From assembly GCA_037974665.1 (NCBI GenBank), contig CM075770.1, positions 59,035,850 through 59,099,849 of the forward strand: a stretch of DNA of 64,000 nt, written 5' to 3'. Positions 35,060 to 47,396 of the stretch are shown here, in pieces. The notes below the pieces were generated by a model that had not been told where the DNA came from, ran no database searches, and saw nothing but the letters and a program-made list of their open reading frames with translations. The stretch comes from Ehretia macrophylla (taxonomy: Eukaryota > Streptophyta > Magnoliopsida > Boraginales > Ehretiaceae). The position numbers and the translations under genes are program-made. Position 1 is the stretch's first letter, and the number at the start of each line of letters is the position of its first letter.

Positions 35060-35619
35060 GTCATGTTGGGGGCATAATTCCTTTATGTGTTAACGGTTCA
35101 CAGTCTCAGCCTAGAGAGATGGTCCATTCAGAAGGCCTAATGGGCTTAAGGACAACCCATCCGCTTCAACACCGTAGCATCCTCACAAGACATGATATTG
35201 ACACCTTGTAGGGCCCTCTAATGTCCCGCGAGTAAGGTTGTCGTCCTTTTAACAGCTCACGACGTTCGATCCGGGACGGAAAAATAGAGCAAAAGAAGAA
35301 AAGTGGTCCGAAACTGATGATAATGTTTGATTTTCGGCTCCAAAAATGGGCACAGCGAGCAAGCTGGTTTCCCCCGTCGTAGAGCTCTCGGAAAGCTTTG
35401 CAACGGTATGCTGTGCGCCGCGTAACTCCTTACGGATCAAAATTTATGGGCACCGGAGCGACGGAGACCTGGTCACAAGCCCTACGCCCTCGGTTTGCAG
35501 GCCAAGCCTCCACGTGAAGCGAATTTGTCATGCCCAAGGTGCCGTGGGATTCGATAATAGAAATGTGGTGGATAAAGTATCTTGGCAACCCTAACCGGAG
35601 CAAAAAAAATTGAAAAAGG

Positions 35620-35737
35620 GGGTGCAACACGAGGAATTCCCACGGGGTCACCCATCCTAGTACTACTCTTGCCCAAGCATGCTTAACTTCGGAGTTCTGA
35701 TGGGATTCGGTGCATTAGTGCTGGTATGATCGCACCC
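35620..35737 (-). rRNA. 5S rRNA gene copy 26
   Basis: Five differences, one in each control box. It is the last gene before the solo LTR, which sits 59-63 bp upstream of its RNA start and cuts its upstream spacer. Confidence 0.95.
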
Positions 35738-35795
35738 GTCACGTTGAGGGCACAATTCCTTTTTGTGTTAACGGTTTACAGTCCCAGCCTAGAGA

Positions 35796-35800
35796 GATGG
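35796..35800. repeat. Left target-site duplication of solo LTR B (GATGG)
   Basis: GATGG belongs to the conserved spacer phrase AGAGAGATGGCCCA and is repeated at 39384-39388 on the other side of the LTR. Confidence 0.95.
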
Positions 35801-38800
35801 TGTGAGGCCCGATCCCGATTTGCGTGCGATAGCTCGTTTCGTGTGACCTAATATAGATTTGGGTGCCTTGACCTAGGTTTAAGAATTGTGTTCGTTTTGT
35901 GTGCCTTGCATTGAATTACGTGCATTCATTTAGGGTTGCGCGCATTTACTTGAAAAATGTGTATTCGTCTCGTAGTTCATGCCCTACCTAGTAGTGCGTG
36001 CCCTAGACCTAGGAAAGTATGCCCTCACGCTAATCAAGAAAGCATCTTACACAAAGCACTATACTATTAAACAATCCTACAAAATCCACTATCAATATTA
36101 TAATCTTAAATTCAACTCACTATAAGACAAAAATTCCCTAAACACTAAACTTTCTTCATTCTTTTTTCCTTATTCTTTTTGTACTTCCAACACACAATTA
36201 AATAATACTCCAATAGTTGACAAAAATTCAGAATTTTAATAGCCTTGGCCGACCACCACATCAAATTATATACATGCTTGCTCAATTCAATTCATTTTAG
36301 ACAAGTTATGACAAAAACACTTATCAATGCATAAAAAAATGCTCAAAACCACCTCAAATTTCTACCATTTTCGACCAAACAACCATTGCCCATGCTTGCA
36401 TTTTAAAATCACATCTTGAAGACACAAAATCAGGAATTTTGGGCAGCCCAAGGCCGACCATATGCATGAAGAAATGTAAAAGCTTGTCTTTCCTTCTCCT
36501 TTCTTCATTTTTCCTTTCATCTTCTCTCTCCCTCTCATTTCTCTCTCTCTCTCTCTCGGCCTTGGCTGAGTTCTCACCATCCTTTTCTCATCTTCTTCAC
36601 ACCATAGCTGTTCAAGCCAAGCAACAATCAAAGAAACTCAAGCAAACAAGCTAGGATGCGAAAATTGCACATGCATGACCTTTGAAGTCTTCATTTCAGC
36701 CCTAGATAAGTTCTTGGCTTCCATTTCTTTTCTTCTTGTTCTAACCTCGTGCATGTACTAAGAGATTGGTCACTAAGCTAGGAAAAATAGAGAAAATCTA
36801 GTTGGAACCTCGGCTAGGCAAAGGAGAAGAAGAAAAGTTTGCTTCAACAAGTTTTTGTGCATCCTCTTGGTTGATTGCTAAGGTGAGGGCTAAAACCTTT
36901 TGAAAATCCTTCAAAAATCCACATGCATGCTCATAAAAGTATGTCTTTGCTTCTGTACTTGAGTTATATGTTCGTTCATAAGCTTTTGCAACCATGCATG
37001 GCAAGATCTTGGCTTGAAAGTCATGATAGGTGAAGTCGGATTGTTGACAACTCTCTGACCAGTTTGTTTTAAGGTAAGTTTTGCTAGGCAAATGATGTTT
37101 AAAATGCATGAAAATTGGTAGGTGACTATATTTTTCCAGTTTTGAACACTTTTCGCAGAAATAGGAAAAAGCTAATTTCGACTCTAAGGTCCTCAAAATG
37201 GCAAATCTTTAAAATGTGTCCAAATCTGGAAATCTGGAAATCTGGAAAAATGAAGTAGGTTTTGACAGATGCACTGACCTTGTAGAACAAACCAGATTTT
37301 ACTTAGTAAATGATATCCAAAATCCATGAAATTTGGTGTACTACAATATTTTTCAGTTCTGGACATTTTTGTCAGAAATGGACTAAGGCTAAATCTGACC
37401 CTAAGGGCCTCAAAAATGTCAATTATCGAAATGTGTGCAAATCTAGACGGTTTTGTGCTATTCCACTGTTTCAGCTATAACTAATGATCTCAAACTCCAA
37501 ATGATGCAAGGTTTGTTTTTTATTTTAGTTCACTTCTTAAGCTTTAATTTGACATCTTATTCACTGGAATTGGAGATTGTTTGCTTATCTTAATGATTGT
37601 GAGAAAACAGTCTATTGTAGTAAGGGTTTCACTTAGTGTTATGCTTAGAAAATTGTTGTGACTTCTTTTGTAAAATTAAATTCTTGGGATTGTAGCTTTG
37701 GGATGTTGTGTGGACTGTTTTGAATGTTTGAGGATGTTGGATTAAATGATGCATGGCTTGAGATTGACTTTGAGTTGGTTTTGGGCTCAAATTGCACGGA
37801 TATGCACGAAATGGAGAGCCTAATGACTAGATAGGCTTGCTAAGTATTGATCATTTGGATATTGTGTGGAATTATACGATTGGTAGGCTGCCCGTAGTTG
37901 CCCTTATAACCTTAAATGTAATTTTGATAATTGCATGCTGACAAATAGGCTTTTCTTGCATCCGAACCCACGTAGATGTTGTTGCATGTTGAATAATCCT
38001 ATCACCTGATTACGTGGACTTCGAAATGAGTTATATGACTTGATTTACATGTGTTACATGGATGCCCGTTTAATGTTCATATAACTCTATATGCCTTTCA
38101 AGTGAAATTACTTGTCTTATCGTGCCCTGCCTGTTTGCTTGTCAATGTGCAATCTTATGATTGTCCGGAGGCAACCTACTTTGTTGTCCTCCTAACGTGA
38201 TATGTTAATGTCATAAATGTGCACTGCATACAAGGTTGCAACCTTTCTTGTCAGCATGGTAGCGATCACGCACACCGGGCGGCATCGGGCTTGCCGATGC
38301 ACCTGTGACTACCATGGTCCCATTCCCTCTCTCGCTTGGGGGCTAGACTTTCTCGGAGAGTTGGGTCATAGGATTTCGGGGTACATCCAGAGTACACCCA
38401 CCTGGCGTGTTTGGGGAATGATTTGAAGTCGGCCGCAACAACTGATTCTGGAACTGATTTGAGAGCAAAAGCTCACTGTATCCTTTTTACTGTATGTACA
38501 AGTACTCTCGCTTGGTTCCTAGAGAACCTCGGGAAGGAAAGACTGGTATTTCTGTTCATGTACTTGTATTATTGTTATATTCATGCTTGCAAAAGGATTT
38601 CATAAGTTGAACCGGAAAATGAGTTTCAAAACCTATTTCTCGTTCCCCCTCGCTGAGTTCATAAGGACTCACCCTCTTTTAGCATCTCAGGTGAAGAAGA
38701 TCCAGAACAGGTGCCCGAGGACGGTGTGCCTAACGATGAATCCTTGGAGTGATTGCCTGTTTGTGTGCTTTGCGTGATTATGGCTGCTTGTGAAATCTAT

Positions 38801-39383
38801 GCTACTTGAAGACTATTTTCTTTACGTTGCTTGCTATTGTAATGTAAAAAGACCCCCGTTGTAATTTGGGGTCTAATTTTGGTTTGTACTGATATTGCAA
38901 GACAGACACTAGATACTACTGTGATCATTTTGCTATTATTAACGCTAGTATCTATCATAGGTTACGACGTATTAGTTAAGGACTAAGAAAATGAACCTAT
39001 CCAATCTTAAACAGGTACTCGCTATTAAGCTAAGATCAACAGGTACTTTTGTAACGAGGATAAACAAACAAACGAGACATAGTATCATGCTAGGTTATAA
39101 ATCAAAAGAGACATCGAGATAACCAATAGGCATTTCAATTGATGTTAAATGGTAATCCTAGTTGGAAATGAAATTGAGATTAGAGAAATTTGAGGCGTTT
39201 AGAGAATTAGGCCAAACCAAAGAGCCTAATTATAGCCGTTATGCTGCCGGTTTTCCGAAAAACTTTGGAGTCTAGACTCAAACGATAGGTGTTAAATCTT
39301 CATAAATGGTTAAGTATGTGACATGACCTGAACGTTTAGCTCACACCCTAGTCTACCTCTATAGGTTAGGTTGGGGCATGACA
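35801..39383 (+). mobile_element. Solo LTR B inside the 5S array
   Basis: A 3,583-bp LTR starts TGTGAGGCCCGA and ends GGGGCATGACA, with perfect 5-bp GATGG duplications on both sides and no internal sequence. It is homologous to the 3' LTR at 14380-17977 and in the same orientation, opposite to 5S transcription. It begins with a short version of the 21-bp repeat (35801-36031) and has a CT-rich tract at about 36485-36560 containing a run of CT dinucleotides. It also carries about 34 bp near 39056-39090 that the other copy lacks. Removing it and one GATGG restores a normal 676-bp 5S interval. Confidence 0.95.
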
Positions 39384-39388
39384 GATGG
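39384..39388. repeat. Right target-site duplication of solo LTR B (GATGG)
   Basis: Identical to 35796-35800. The spacer resumes as GATGGCCTATTTAGAAGG. Confidence 0.95.
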
Positions 39389-39883
39389 CCTATTTAGAAG
39401 GCCCAATGGGCTTAACGACAACCCATCCGCTACAACAACGCAGAATCCTCGCAAGACGTGATATCGACGCATTGTAGGGCCCTCTAATGTCCCGCAAGTA
39501 AGGTTGTCGTCCTTTTAACAGCTCACGACTTACGAACCTGGACGGAAAAATTGAGCAAAAGAAGAAAAGTGGCCCGAAATTAATGAAAATGTTCGATTTT
39601 GGGCTCCAAAAACAAGCACAGCGAGCAAACTATTGCCCTCGTCGTAGAGCTCTCGGAGAGCTTTACAACGGTATGCTATGCGCCGCGTAACTCCTTACGG
39701 ATCAAAATTTATGGGCACTAGAGCGACGGAGACCTGGTCACAAGCCCTACGCCCTGGGTTTGCAGGCCCAACGTCCATGTGAACTGAAGTTGTCTTGCCC
39801 AAGGTGCCGTGGGATTCGATAATAGAAATGGGGTGGATAATTATCTTGGCAACCCTAACCGGAGCAAAAAAAATTGAAAAGGG

Positions 39884-40001
39884 GGGTGCAACACAAGGAC
39901 TTCCCAAGGGGTTACCCATCCTAGTACTACTCTCGCCCAAGCACGCTTAACTTCAGAGTTCTGATGGGATCCGGTGCATTAGTACTGGTATGATCGAACC
40001 C
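39884..40001 (-). rRNA. 5S rRNA gene copy 27
   Basis: Six differences, two in the C box. It is the first gene right of the solo LTR. Confidence 0.94.
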
Positions 40002-40561
40002 GTCACGTTAAGGCCACAATTCCTTTATGTGTTAACGATTTACAGTCCCAGCCTAGAGAGATGGCCCATTTAGAAGGCTCAATGGGCTCAACGACAACCC
40101 ATCCCCTACAACAACGCAGCAACCTCGCAGGACATGATATTAACGCATTGTAGGGCCCTCTAATGTCCAGCGAGTAAGGTTGTTATCCTTTTAACAGCTC
40201 ACGACGTTGGATCCAGGACGAAAAAATAGAGCAAAAGAAGAAAAGTGGCCCGAAACTGATGAAAACGTTCGATTTTGGGCTCCCAAATTAGGCACAGCGA
40301 GCAAGCTAGCTGCCCCTGTTGTAGAGCTCTCAGAGAGCATTGCAACAGTATGCTGTACACCGCATAACTCCTTACGGATAAAAAGTTATGGGCACCAGAG
40401 CAACGCAGACCTGGTCACAAGCCCTACGCCCTCGGTTGGTGGGCCCAGCCTCCACGGGAAGTGAAGTTGTCTTGCCCACGGTGCCGTGGGATTCGATAAC
40501 AGAAATGTGGTGGATAAAGTATCTTGGCAACCCTAATCGGAGCAAAAAAAATTGAAAAGGC

Positions 40562-40679
40562 GGGTGCAACACGAGGACTTCCCAGGGGGTCACCCATCCT
40601 AGTACTACTCTCGCCCAAGCACGCTTAACTTCGGAGTTCGGATGGGATCCGATGCATTAGTGCTGGTATGATCGCACTC
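40562..40679 (-). rRNA. 5S rRNA gene copy 28
   Basis: Three differences, none in a control box, making it one of the best preserved copies. Its upstream spacer (TCATGTTTAGGGCAC) is of the same type as copies 47, 51 and 55. Confidence 0.96.
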
Positions 40680-41239
40680 ATCATGTTTAGGGCACAATTC
40701 CTTTAGGTGTTAACGGTTCACAGTCCCAACCTAGAGATATGGCCCATTCAGAAGGCCTAATGGGCTTAAGGACAACCTATCTGCTTCAACAACGCATTAT
40801 CCTCACAGGACGTGATATTGAAACGTTGTAGGGCCCTCTAATGTCTCGTGAGTAAGGTTGTCGTCCTTTTAACAGCTCACGACGTATGATCCGGGATGAG
40901 AAAATAGAGCAAAAGAAGAAAAGTGGCCCGAAACTGATGAAAACGTTCGATTTTGGGCTCAAAAAAACGGGTATAGCGAGCAAGCTGGCTGGCCCTATCA
41001 TAAAGATCTCGGAGAGCTTTGCAACGGTATGTTGTGCGCTGCTTAACACCTTACTGATAAACAGTTATAGGACAGGAGCGACGGAGACCTGGTCACAAGC
41101 CCTACGCCCTCGGTTTGCGGGCCTAGCCTCCAAGTGAAGCAAAGTTGTCTTGCCCAAGGTGCCGTGGGATTCGATAATAGAAATGTGGTGGATAAAGTAT
41201 CTTGGCAACCCTAACCGGAGCAAAAAAACATGAAAAGGG

Positions 41240-41357
41240 GGTTGCAACACGAGGACTTCCCAGGGGGTCGCCCATCCTATTACTAATCTCGCCCAAGCAC
41301 ACTTAACTTCGAAGTTCTGATGGGATCCGGTGCACTAGTGCTGGTATGACCGCAACC
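41240..41357 (-). rRNA. 5S rRNA gene copy 29
   Basis: Nine differences, including the rare TACTAATCTC variant shared only with copies 59 and 62, about 20 kb away. Confidence 0.93.
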
Positions 41358-41916
41358 GCCATGTTGAGGGCACAATTCCTTTATGTGTTAACGGTTAACA
41401 GTCCCAGCCTAGAGAGATGGCCCATTTAGAAAGCCCAATGGGCTTAACGACAACCCATCCACTTCAACAACGCAGCATCCTCGCAAGACGTGATATTGAC
41501 GCGTTGTAGGGCCTTCTAATGTCCCGTGAGTAAGGTTGTCGTCCTTTTAATAGCTCACGACGTACGATCCGGGACCGAAAAACAGAGCAAAAGAAGAAAT
41601 GTGGCCCGAAACTGATGAAAACGTTAGATTTTGGGCTCCGAAAATGGGCAAAGCGAGCAAGTAGGCTGCCCCCGTCGTAGAGCTCTCGTAGAGCTTTGCA
41701 ACGGTATGCTGTGTGCCGCGTAACTTCTTACGGACCAAAAGTTATAGGCACCGAAGCGACGGAGACCTAGTCATAAGCCCTACGCCCTCGGTTTGCAGGA
41801 ACAGCCTCCACGTCAAGCGAAGTTGTCTTGCCCAGGGTGTCTTGAGATTCGATAATAGAAATGTGGTGGACAAAGTATCTTGGCAACCCTAACCAGAGCA
41901 AAAAAAATTGAAAAGG

Positions 41917-42034
41917 GGGTGCAACACGAGGACTTCCCCGGGGGTCACCCATCCTAGTACTACTCTCGACCAAGCACGCTTAACTTCAGAGTTCTGATGG
42001 GATATGGTGCATTAGTACTGGTATGATTGCACCC
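41917..42034 (-). rRNA. 5S rRNA gene copy 30
   Basis: Seven differences, one in the C box. The spacer on its 3' side carries ACGTTAGATTTTGGG, also seen before copy 60. Confidence 0.94.
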
Positions 42035-42594
42035 GTCATGTTGAGGGCACAAATCCTTTATGTGATGACGGTTCGCAGTCCCAGCCTAGAGAGATAGCCC
42101 ATTTAGAAGGCCCAATAGGCTTAACGACAACCCATCTGCTTTAACAATGTAGCATCCTCGCATGACGTAATATCGACGCGTTGTAGGGCCCTTTAATGTC
42201 CCGCGAGTTAGGTTCTCATCCTTTTAACAGCTCAGGACGTACGATCCGATACGGAAAAATAGAGCAAAAGAAGAAAAGTGGCACAAAACTGATGAAAACG
42301 TTCGATTTTGGGCTCCAAAAATGGGCATAACGAGCAAGTTGGCTGCCCCCATCGTAGATCTCTCGGAGAGCTTTGCAACAGTATGCAGTGCGCTGCGTAA
42401 CTTCTTACGGATCAAAAGTTATGGGCACCGGATCGACGGAGACCTTGTCACAAGCCCTACGCCCTCGGTTTGCAGGCCTAGCTTCCACGTGAAGCGAAGT
42501 TGTCTTGCCCAGGGTGTCGTGAGATTCGATAATAGAAATGTGGTGGATAAAGTATCTTGGCAACTCTAACTGGAGCAAAAAAAATTGAAAAGGG

Positions 42595-42706
42595 GGGTGC
42601 AACACGAGGACTTCCCAGGGGGTCACCCATCCTAGTACTACTCTCGCCCAAGCACGCTTAACTTCAGAGTTCTGGATGGTGCATTAGTGCTGGTATGATC
42701 GCACCC
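42595..42706 (-). rRNA. 5S rRNA gene copy 31, with internal 6-bp deletion
   Basis: Only one substitution, but six bases are missing around RNA positions 29-38, giving 112 bp. All three control boxes are intact, so it might be transcribed, but the RNA would lose part of loop B and helix III. Best viewed as a pseudogene. Confidence 0.94.
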
Positions 42707-43216
42707 GACTTGTTAAGGGCACAATTCCTTTATATGTTAACGGTTCAAAGTCCCAGCCTAGAACGATGGCCCATTCAGAAGGCCCAATGGGCTTAAGGAC
42801 AACCCATCCTCTTCACCAACGCAGCATCCTCGCAAGACTTGATATCAACGCGTTGTAAGGCCTTCTAATGTCCCACGAGTAAGGTTCTCGTCCTTTTAAC
42901 AGCTTACGACGTACGATCCGGCTTGGAAAAATAGAGCAAAAGAATAAAAGTGGCCCAAAACTGATGAAAACGTTCAATTTTGGGCTCCAAAAATGGACAC
43001 AGCGAGCAAGCTTCTTACATAACTTCTTACGGATCAAAATTTATGGGCACCGGAGCGACGGAGACCTAGTCACAAGCCCTACGCCCTCGGTTTACGGGCC
43101 CAGCCTCTACGTGAAGAGAAGTTGTCCTGCCCAACGTGCCGTGAGATTCGATAATAGAAATCTGGTGGATAAAGTATCTTGGCAACCCTAACCGGAGCAA
43201 AAAATATTGAAATGGG

Positions 43217-43333
43217 GGGTACAACACGAGGACTTCCCAAGGGGTCACCCATTCTAGTACTACTTCGTCCAAGCACGCTTAACTTCGGAGTTCTGATGAG
43301 ATCCGGTGGATTAGTGCTGGTATGATCGCACCC
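43217..43333 (-). rRNA. 5S rRNA gene copy 32
   Basis: Six substitutions and a one-base deletion in the intermediate element (117 bp). The preceding spacer has lost about 56 bp near 43010. Confidence 0.92.
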
Positions 43334-43892
43334 GTCTTGTTGAGGGCACAATTCCTTTATGTGTTAACGGTTCAAAGTCCCAGCCTTGAGAGACGGCCCA
43401 TTCAGAAGGCCCAATGGACTTAAGGACAACCCATCCACTTCAACAACGCAACATCCTCGTAAGACGTGATATCGACGCGTTGTAGAGCCTTCTAATGTCC
43501 CACGAGTAAGGTTGTCGTCCTTTTAACAGCTCACGACGTACGATCTGGGTCAGAAAAATAGAGCAAAAAAAGAAAAGTAGCCCGAAACTGATGAAAACGT
43601 TCGGGTTTGGACTCCAAAAAGGGCACAGCGAGCAAGCTGGCTGCCCCCGTCGTAGAGCTCTCGGAGAGCTTTCCGATGGTATGCTGTACGCCGCGTAAAT
43701 CCTTACGGATCAAAAGTTATGGGCACCGGAGCGACGGAGAGCTGTTCACAAGCCCTACGCCCTCGGTTTACGGGCCCAGCCTCCACGTGAAGCAAAGTTG
43801 TCTAGCCCACGGTGCAGTGGGATTTGATAATAGAAATGTGGTGGATAAAGTATATTGGCAACCCTAATCGGAGAAAAAAAAATTGAAAAGAG

Positions 43893-44010
43893 GGTTGCAA
43901 CACGAGGACTTCCTAGGAGATCACCTATCCTAGTACTACTCTCGCCCAAGCACGCTTAACTTCTGATTTCTGACGGGATCCGATGCATTAGTGCTGGTAT
44001 GATCGCTCCC
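43893..44010 (-). rRNA. 5S rRNA gene copy 33
   Basis: About ten differences, several in the C box and two near RNA positions 44-47. Decayed. Confidence 0.91.
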
Positions 44011-44569
44011 ATCATGTTGAGGGCACAATACCTTTATGTGTTAATGGTTCACAGTCCCAACCTAGAGAGATGGCCCATTCAGAAGGCCTAATGGTCTTAA
44101 GGACAACCCATCCGCTTCAACAACGCAGCATCCTCGCAAGATGAGATATCGGCGCATTGTAGTGCCCTCTAATGTCCCGCGAGTAAGGTTGTCGTCCTTT
44201 TAACAGCTCACGACGTACGATCCGGACAAAAAAAGAGAGCAAAAGAAGAAAAGTTGCCCGAAACTAATGAAAACGTTCGATTTTGGGCTACAAAAATGGG
44301 CACATCGGGTTAGCTGGCTGCCCCCGTCATAGAGCTCTTGAAGAACTTTGCAACGGAATGCTGTGCGCCGCATAACAACTTACGGATCAAAAGTTATGGG
44401 CACCGGAGCGACGGAGACCTGGTCACAAGCCCTACGCCCTCGGTTTGCAAGCCCAGCCTCCACGTCAAGCGAAGTTGTCTTGCCCAAGGTGCCGTGGGAT
44501 TCGATAATAGAAATGTGGTTGATAAGGTATCTTGGCAACCCTAACCGGAGCAAAAAAAATTGAAAAGGG

Positions 44570-44687
44570 GGGTTCAACATGAGGACTTCCCAAGGGGTCA
44601 CCCATCCTAGTACTACTCTAGCCTAAGCACGCTTAACTTCGGAGTTCTTATGGGATCTGGTGCATTAGTGCTGGAATGATTGCACCC
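44570..44687 (-). rRNA. 5S rRNA gene copy 34
   Basis: Nine differences, including the intermediate element and the C box. Confidence 0.92.
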
Positions 44688-45247
44688 GTCATGTTAAGGG
44701 CACAATTCCTTTATGTGTTAATGGTTCACAGTCCCAGCCTAAAGAGATGGCCCATTCAGAAGGCCCAATGGGCTCAACGACAACCCATCCGCTTCAACAA
44801 CGCAGCATCGTCGCAAGACGTGATATCGACGTGTTGTAAGGACCTCTAATATCCCACGAGGAAGGTTGTCGTCCTTTCAACAGCTCATGATGTACGATGC
44901 GGGATGGAAAACCAGAGCAAAAGAAGAAAAGTGGCCCGAAACTGATGAAAACGTTCGATTTTCGGTTCAAAAAAAGGGCACAATGAGCAAGCTGGCTCCC
45001 CCTATCATAGAGCTCTCGGAGAGCTTTGCAATGGTATGTTGTGCACCGCGTAACTCCTTACGGATCAAAAGTTATGGGCAACGGAGCGATGGAAACCTGG
45101 TCACAAGCCCTACGACCTCGGTTTTCGGTCCCAGCCTCCACATGAAGCGAAGTAGTCTTGCCCAAGGTGCCGTGGGATTCGATAATAGAAATGTGTTGGA
45201 TAAAGTATCTTGGCAACCCTAACCGGAGTGAAAAAAATTGAAAAGGG

Positions 45248-45365
45248 GGGTACAACACGAGGACTTCCCATGGGGTCACCCATCCTAGCACTACTCTCGT
45301 CCAAGCACACTTAACTTCGGAGTTCTGTTGGGATCCGTAGCATTAGTACTGGTATGATCACACCC
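45248..45365 (-). rRNA. 5S rRNA gene copy 35 (type A of the four-unit repeat)
   Basis: Ten differences from consensus, yet identical to copy 43. Diagnostic variants on the plus strand are CATGGGG, CTGTTGGG and ATCACACCC. The identity extends a few hundred bases into the upstream spacer. Confidence 0.93.
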
Positions 45366-45924
45366 GTCATGTTGAGGGCACAATTCCTTTATTGGTTAAC
45401 GGTTCACAGTCCCAGCCTAGAGAGATGGCCGATTCAGAAGGCCCAATAGGCTTAACGGCAACCCATTCACTTCAACAACGCAGTATCCTCGCAAGACGTG
45501 ATATCGACTCAATGTAGGGCACTCTAATGTCCCGCGAGTAAGTTTGTCGTCCTTTTAAGAGCTCACGACGTATGATCCGGGATGGAAAAACAGAGCAAAA
45601 GAAGAAACTGGCACGAAACTGATGAAAACGTTCGATTTTTGGCTGCAAAAAGGGGCACAGCGAGCAAGCTGGCTGCCCCCGTCGTAGAGCTCTCAGAGAA
45701 CTTTGTAACGGTATGCTGTGCGCCGCGTAACTCCTTACAGATCAAAACTTATGGGTACAGGAGCGACGGAGACCTGATCACAAGCCCAACGCCCTCGATT
45801 TGCGAGCTCGGCCTCCACATGAAGCGAAGTTGTCTTGCCCAAGGTGCCGTGGGATTTGATAATAGAAATGTGGTGGATAAAGTATCTTGGCAACCCTAAC
45901 CGGAGCAAAAAAAATTGAAAAGCA

Positions 45925-46042
45925 GGGTGCACCACGAGGACTTCCCAGGGGGTCACCCATCCTAGTACTACTCTCGACCAAGCACGCTTAACCTCGGAGT
46001 TCTGATGGGATCCGGTGCATTGGTGCTGGTATGATCTCACCC
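45925..46042 (-). rRNA. 5S rRNA gene copy 36 (type B)
   Basis: Five differences. The diagnostic variants GTGCACCACG, TTAACCTCGG and ATCTCACCC are shared with copy 40, and partly with 44. Confidence 0.94.
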
Positions 46043-46601
46043 GTCATGTTGAGGGCACAATTCCTTTATATGTTAACGGTTCACAGTCCCAGCCTAGAGA
46101 AATGGCCCATTCAGAAGGCCCAATGGTCTTAACGACAACCCATCCGCTTAAACAACGAAGCATCCTCGCAAGACGTGATATCAACTTATTATAGGGCCCT
46201 CTAATGTCCCGCGTGTAAGGTTGTTGTCCTTTTAACAGCTCACGACGTACGATCCGGGACAGAAAAATAGAGCAAAAGAAGAAAAGTGGCCCAATACTAA
46301 TGAAAACGTTTGATTATGGGCTCCAAACGCGGGCACAGCGAGCAAGCTACTGCCCCCGTCGTAGAGCTCTCGGAGAGCTTTGCAACAGTATGCTGTGGAC
46401 CGTGTAACTCCTTCCGAATCAAAAGTTATGGGCACCGGAGAGAGGGACACTTGGTCACAAGCCCTACCCTCTCGGTTTGCAGGCCTAGCCTCCACGTTGA
46501 GTGAAGTTGTCTTGTCCAAGGTGTCGTGGGATTTGATAATAGAAATGTGGTGGATAAAGTATCTTGGCAACCCTAACCGGAGCAAAAAAAATTGAAAAGA
46601 G

Positions 46602-46719
46602 GATTGCAACACGAGGACTTCCCAGGGGGTCACCAATCCTAGTACTATTCTCGCCCAAGCACGCTTAACTTCGGAGTTCTGATGGGATCCAGGGCATTAG
46701 TGCTGGAATGATTGCACCC
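46602..46719 (-). rRNA. 5S rRNA gene copy 37 (type C)
   Basis: Eight differences. GATTGCAACA at the 3' end and CCAGGGCATT are shared with copy 41, and CCAGGGCATT also with 45. Confidence 0.93.
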
Positions 46720-47278
46720 GTCAGGTTGAGGGCACAATTCCTTTATGTGTTAACGGTTCACAGTCCCAGGCTAGAGAGATGGCCCATTCAGAAGGCCTAA
46801 TGGGCTTAACGACAACCGATCCGCTTCAACAACGCAGCATCCTCGCAAGACGTGATATCGACGCGTTGTAAGGCCCTCTAATGTCTTGTGAGTGAAGTTG
46901 TCATCCTTTTAACAGCTCACGACGTACGATCCGGGACGGAAAAACAGAGCAAAAGAATAAAAGTGGCCCAAAACTGATGAAAACGTTCGATTTTCGGATC
47001 CAAAAAGGGGACAACGAGCAAGCTGGTTGCCCCCATCGTAGAGGTCTCGGAGAGATTTGCAATGGTATGCTGTGCGTCGCGTAACTCCTTACGGATCAAA
47101 AGTTATGGGCATCGGAGCGACGGAGACCTAGTCACAAGCCCTACAACCTCGGTTTGCGGTCCCAGCCACCACATGAAGCGAAGTTGTCTTGTCCAAGGTA
47201 CCGTGGGATTTGATAATGGAAATGTGGTAGAGAAAGTATCTTGGCAACCCTAACCGGAGCAAAAAAAATTGAAAAGGG

Positions 47279-47396
47279 GGGTGCAACACGAGGACTTCCT
47301 TGGGGGTCACCCATCCTAGTACTACTCTCGACCAAGCACACTTAACTTCGGAGTTCTGATGGGATCCGGTGCATTAGTGCTGGTATGATCGCACCC
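47279..47396 (-). rRNA. 5S rRNA gene copy 38 (type D)
   Basis: Four differences, two at the C-box edge. Its upstream spacer holds GGCCCAGAGGGC, the marker that recurs every four units. Confidence 0.95.

Larger units (their letters stand above)
17978..35800 (-). repeat. 5S rDNA tandem array, left segment, copies 1-26
   Basis: Twenty-six head-to-tail repeats each hold one 5S gene of about 118 bp and a spacer of about 559 bp. Successive genes are 677-678 bp apart, with 675-676 in a few cases. The exceptions are 665 bp (copies 2 to 3) and 956 bp (copies 8 to 9, one truncated unit). The reference consensus used for all copy notes below is the majority sequence, which is the canonical angiosperm 5S starting GGGTGCGATCATACC. 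The control boxes are taken at RNA positions 50-64 (A), 67-72 (intermediate) and 80-97 (C). The left end is the junction with the element B LTR in mid-spacer, so this is not a natural array end. Confidence 0.97.
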
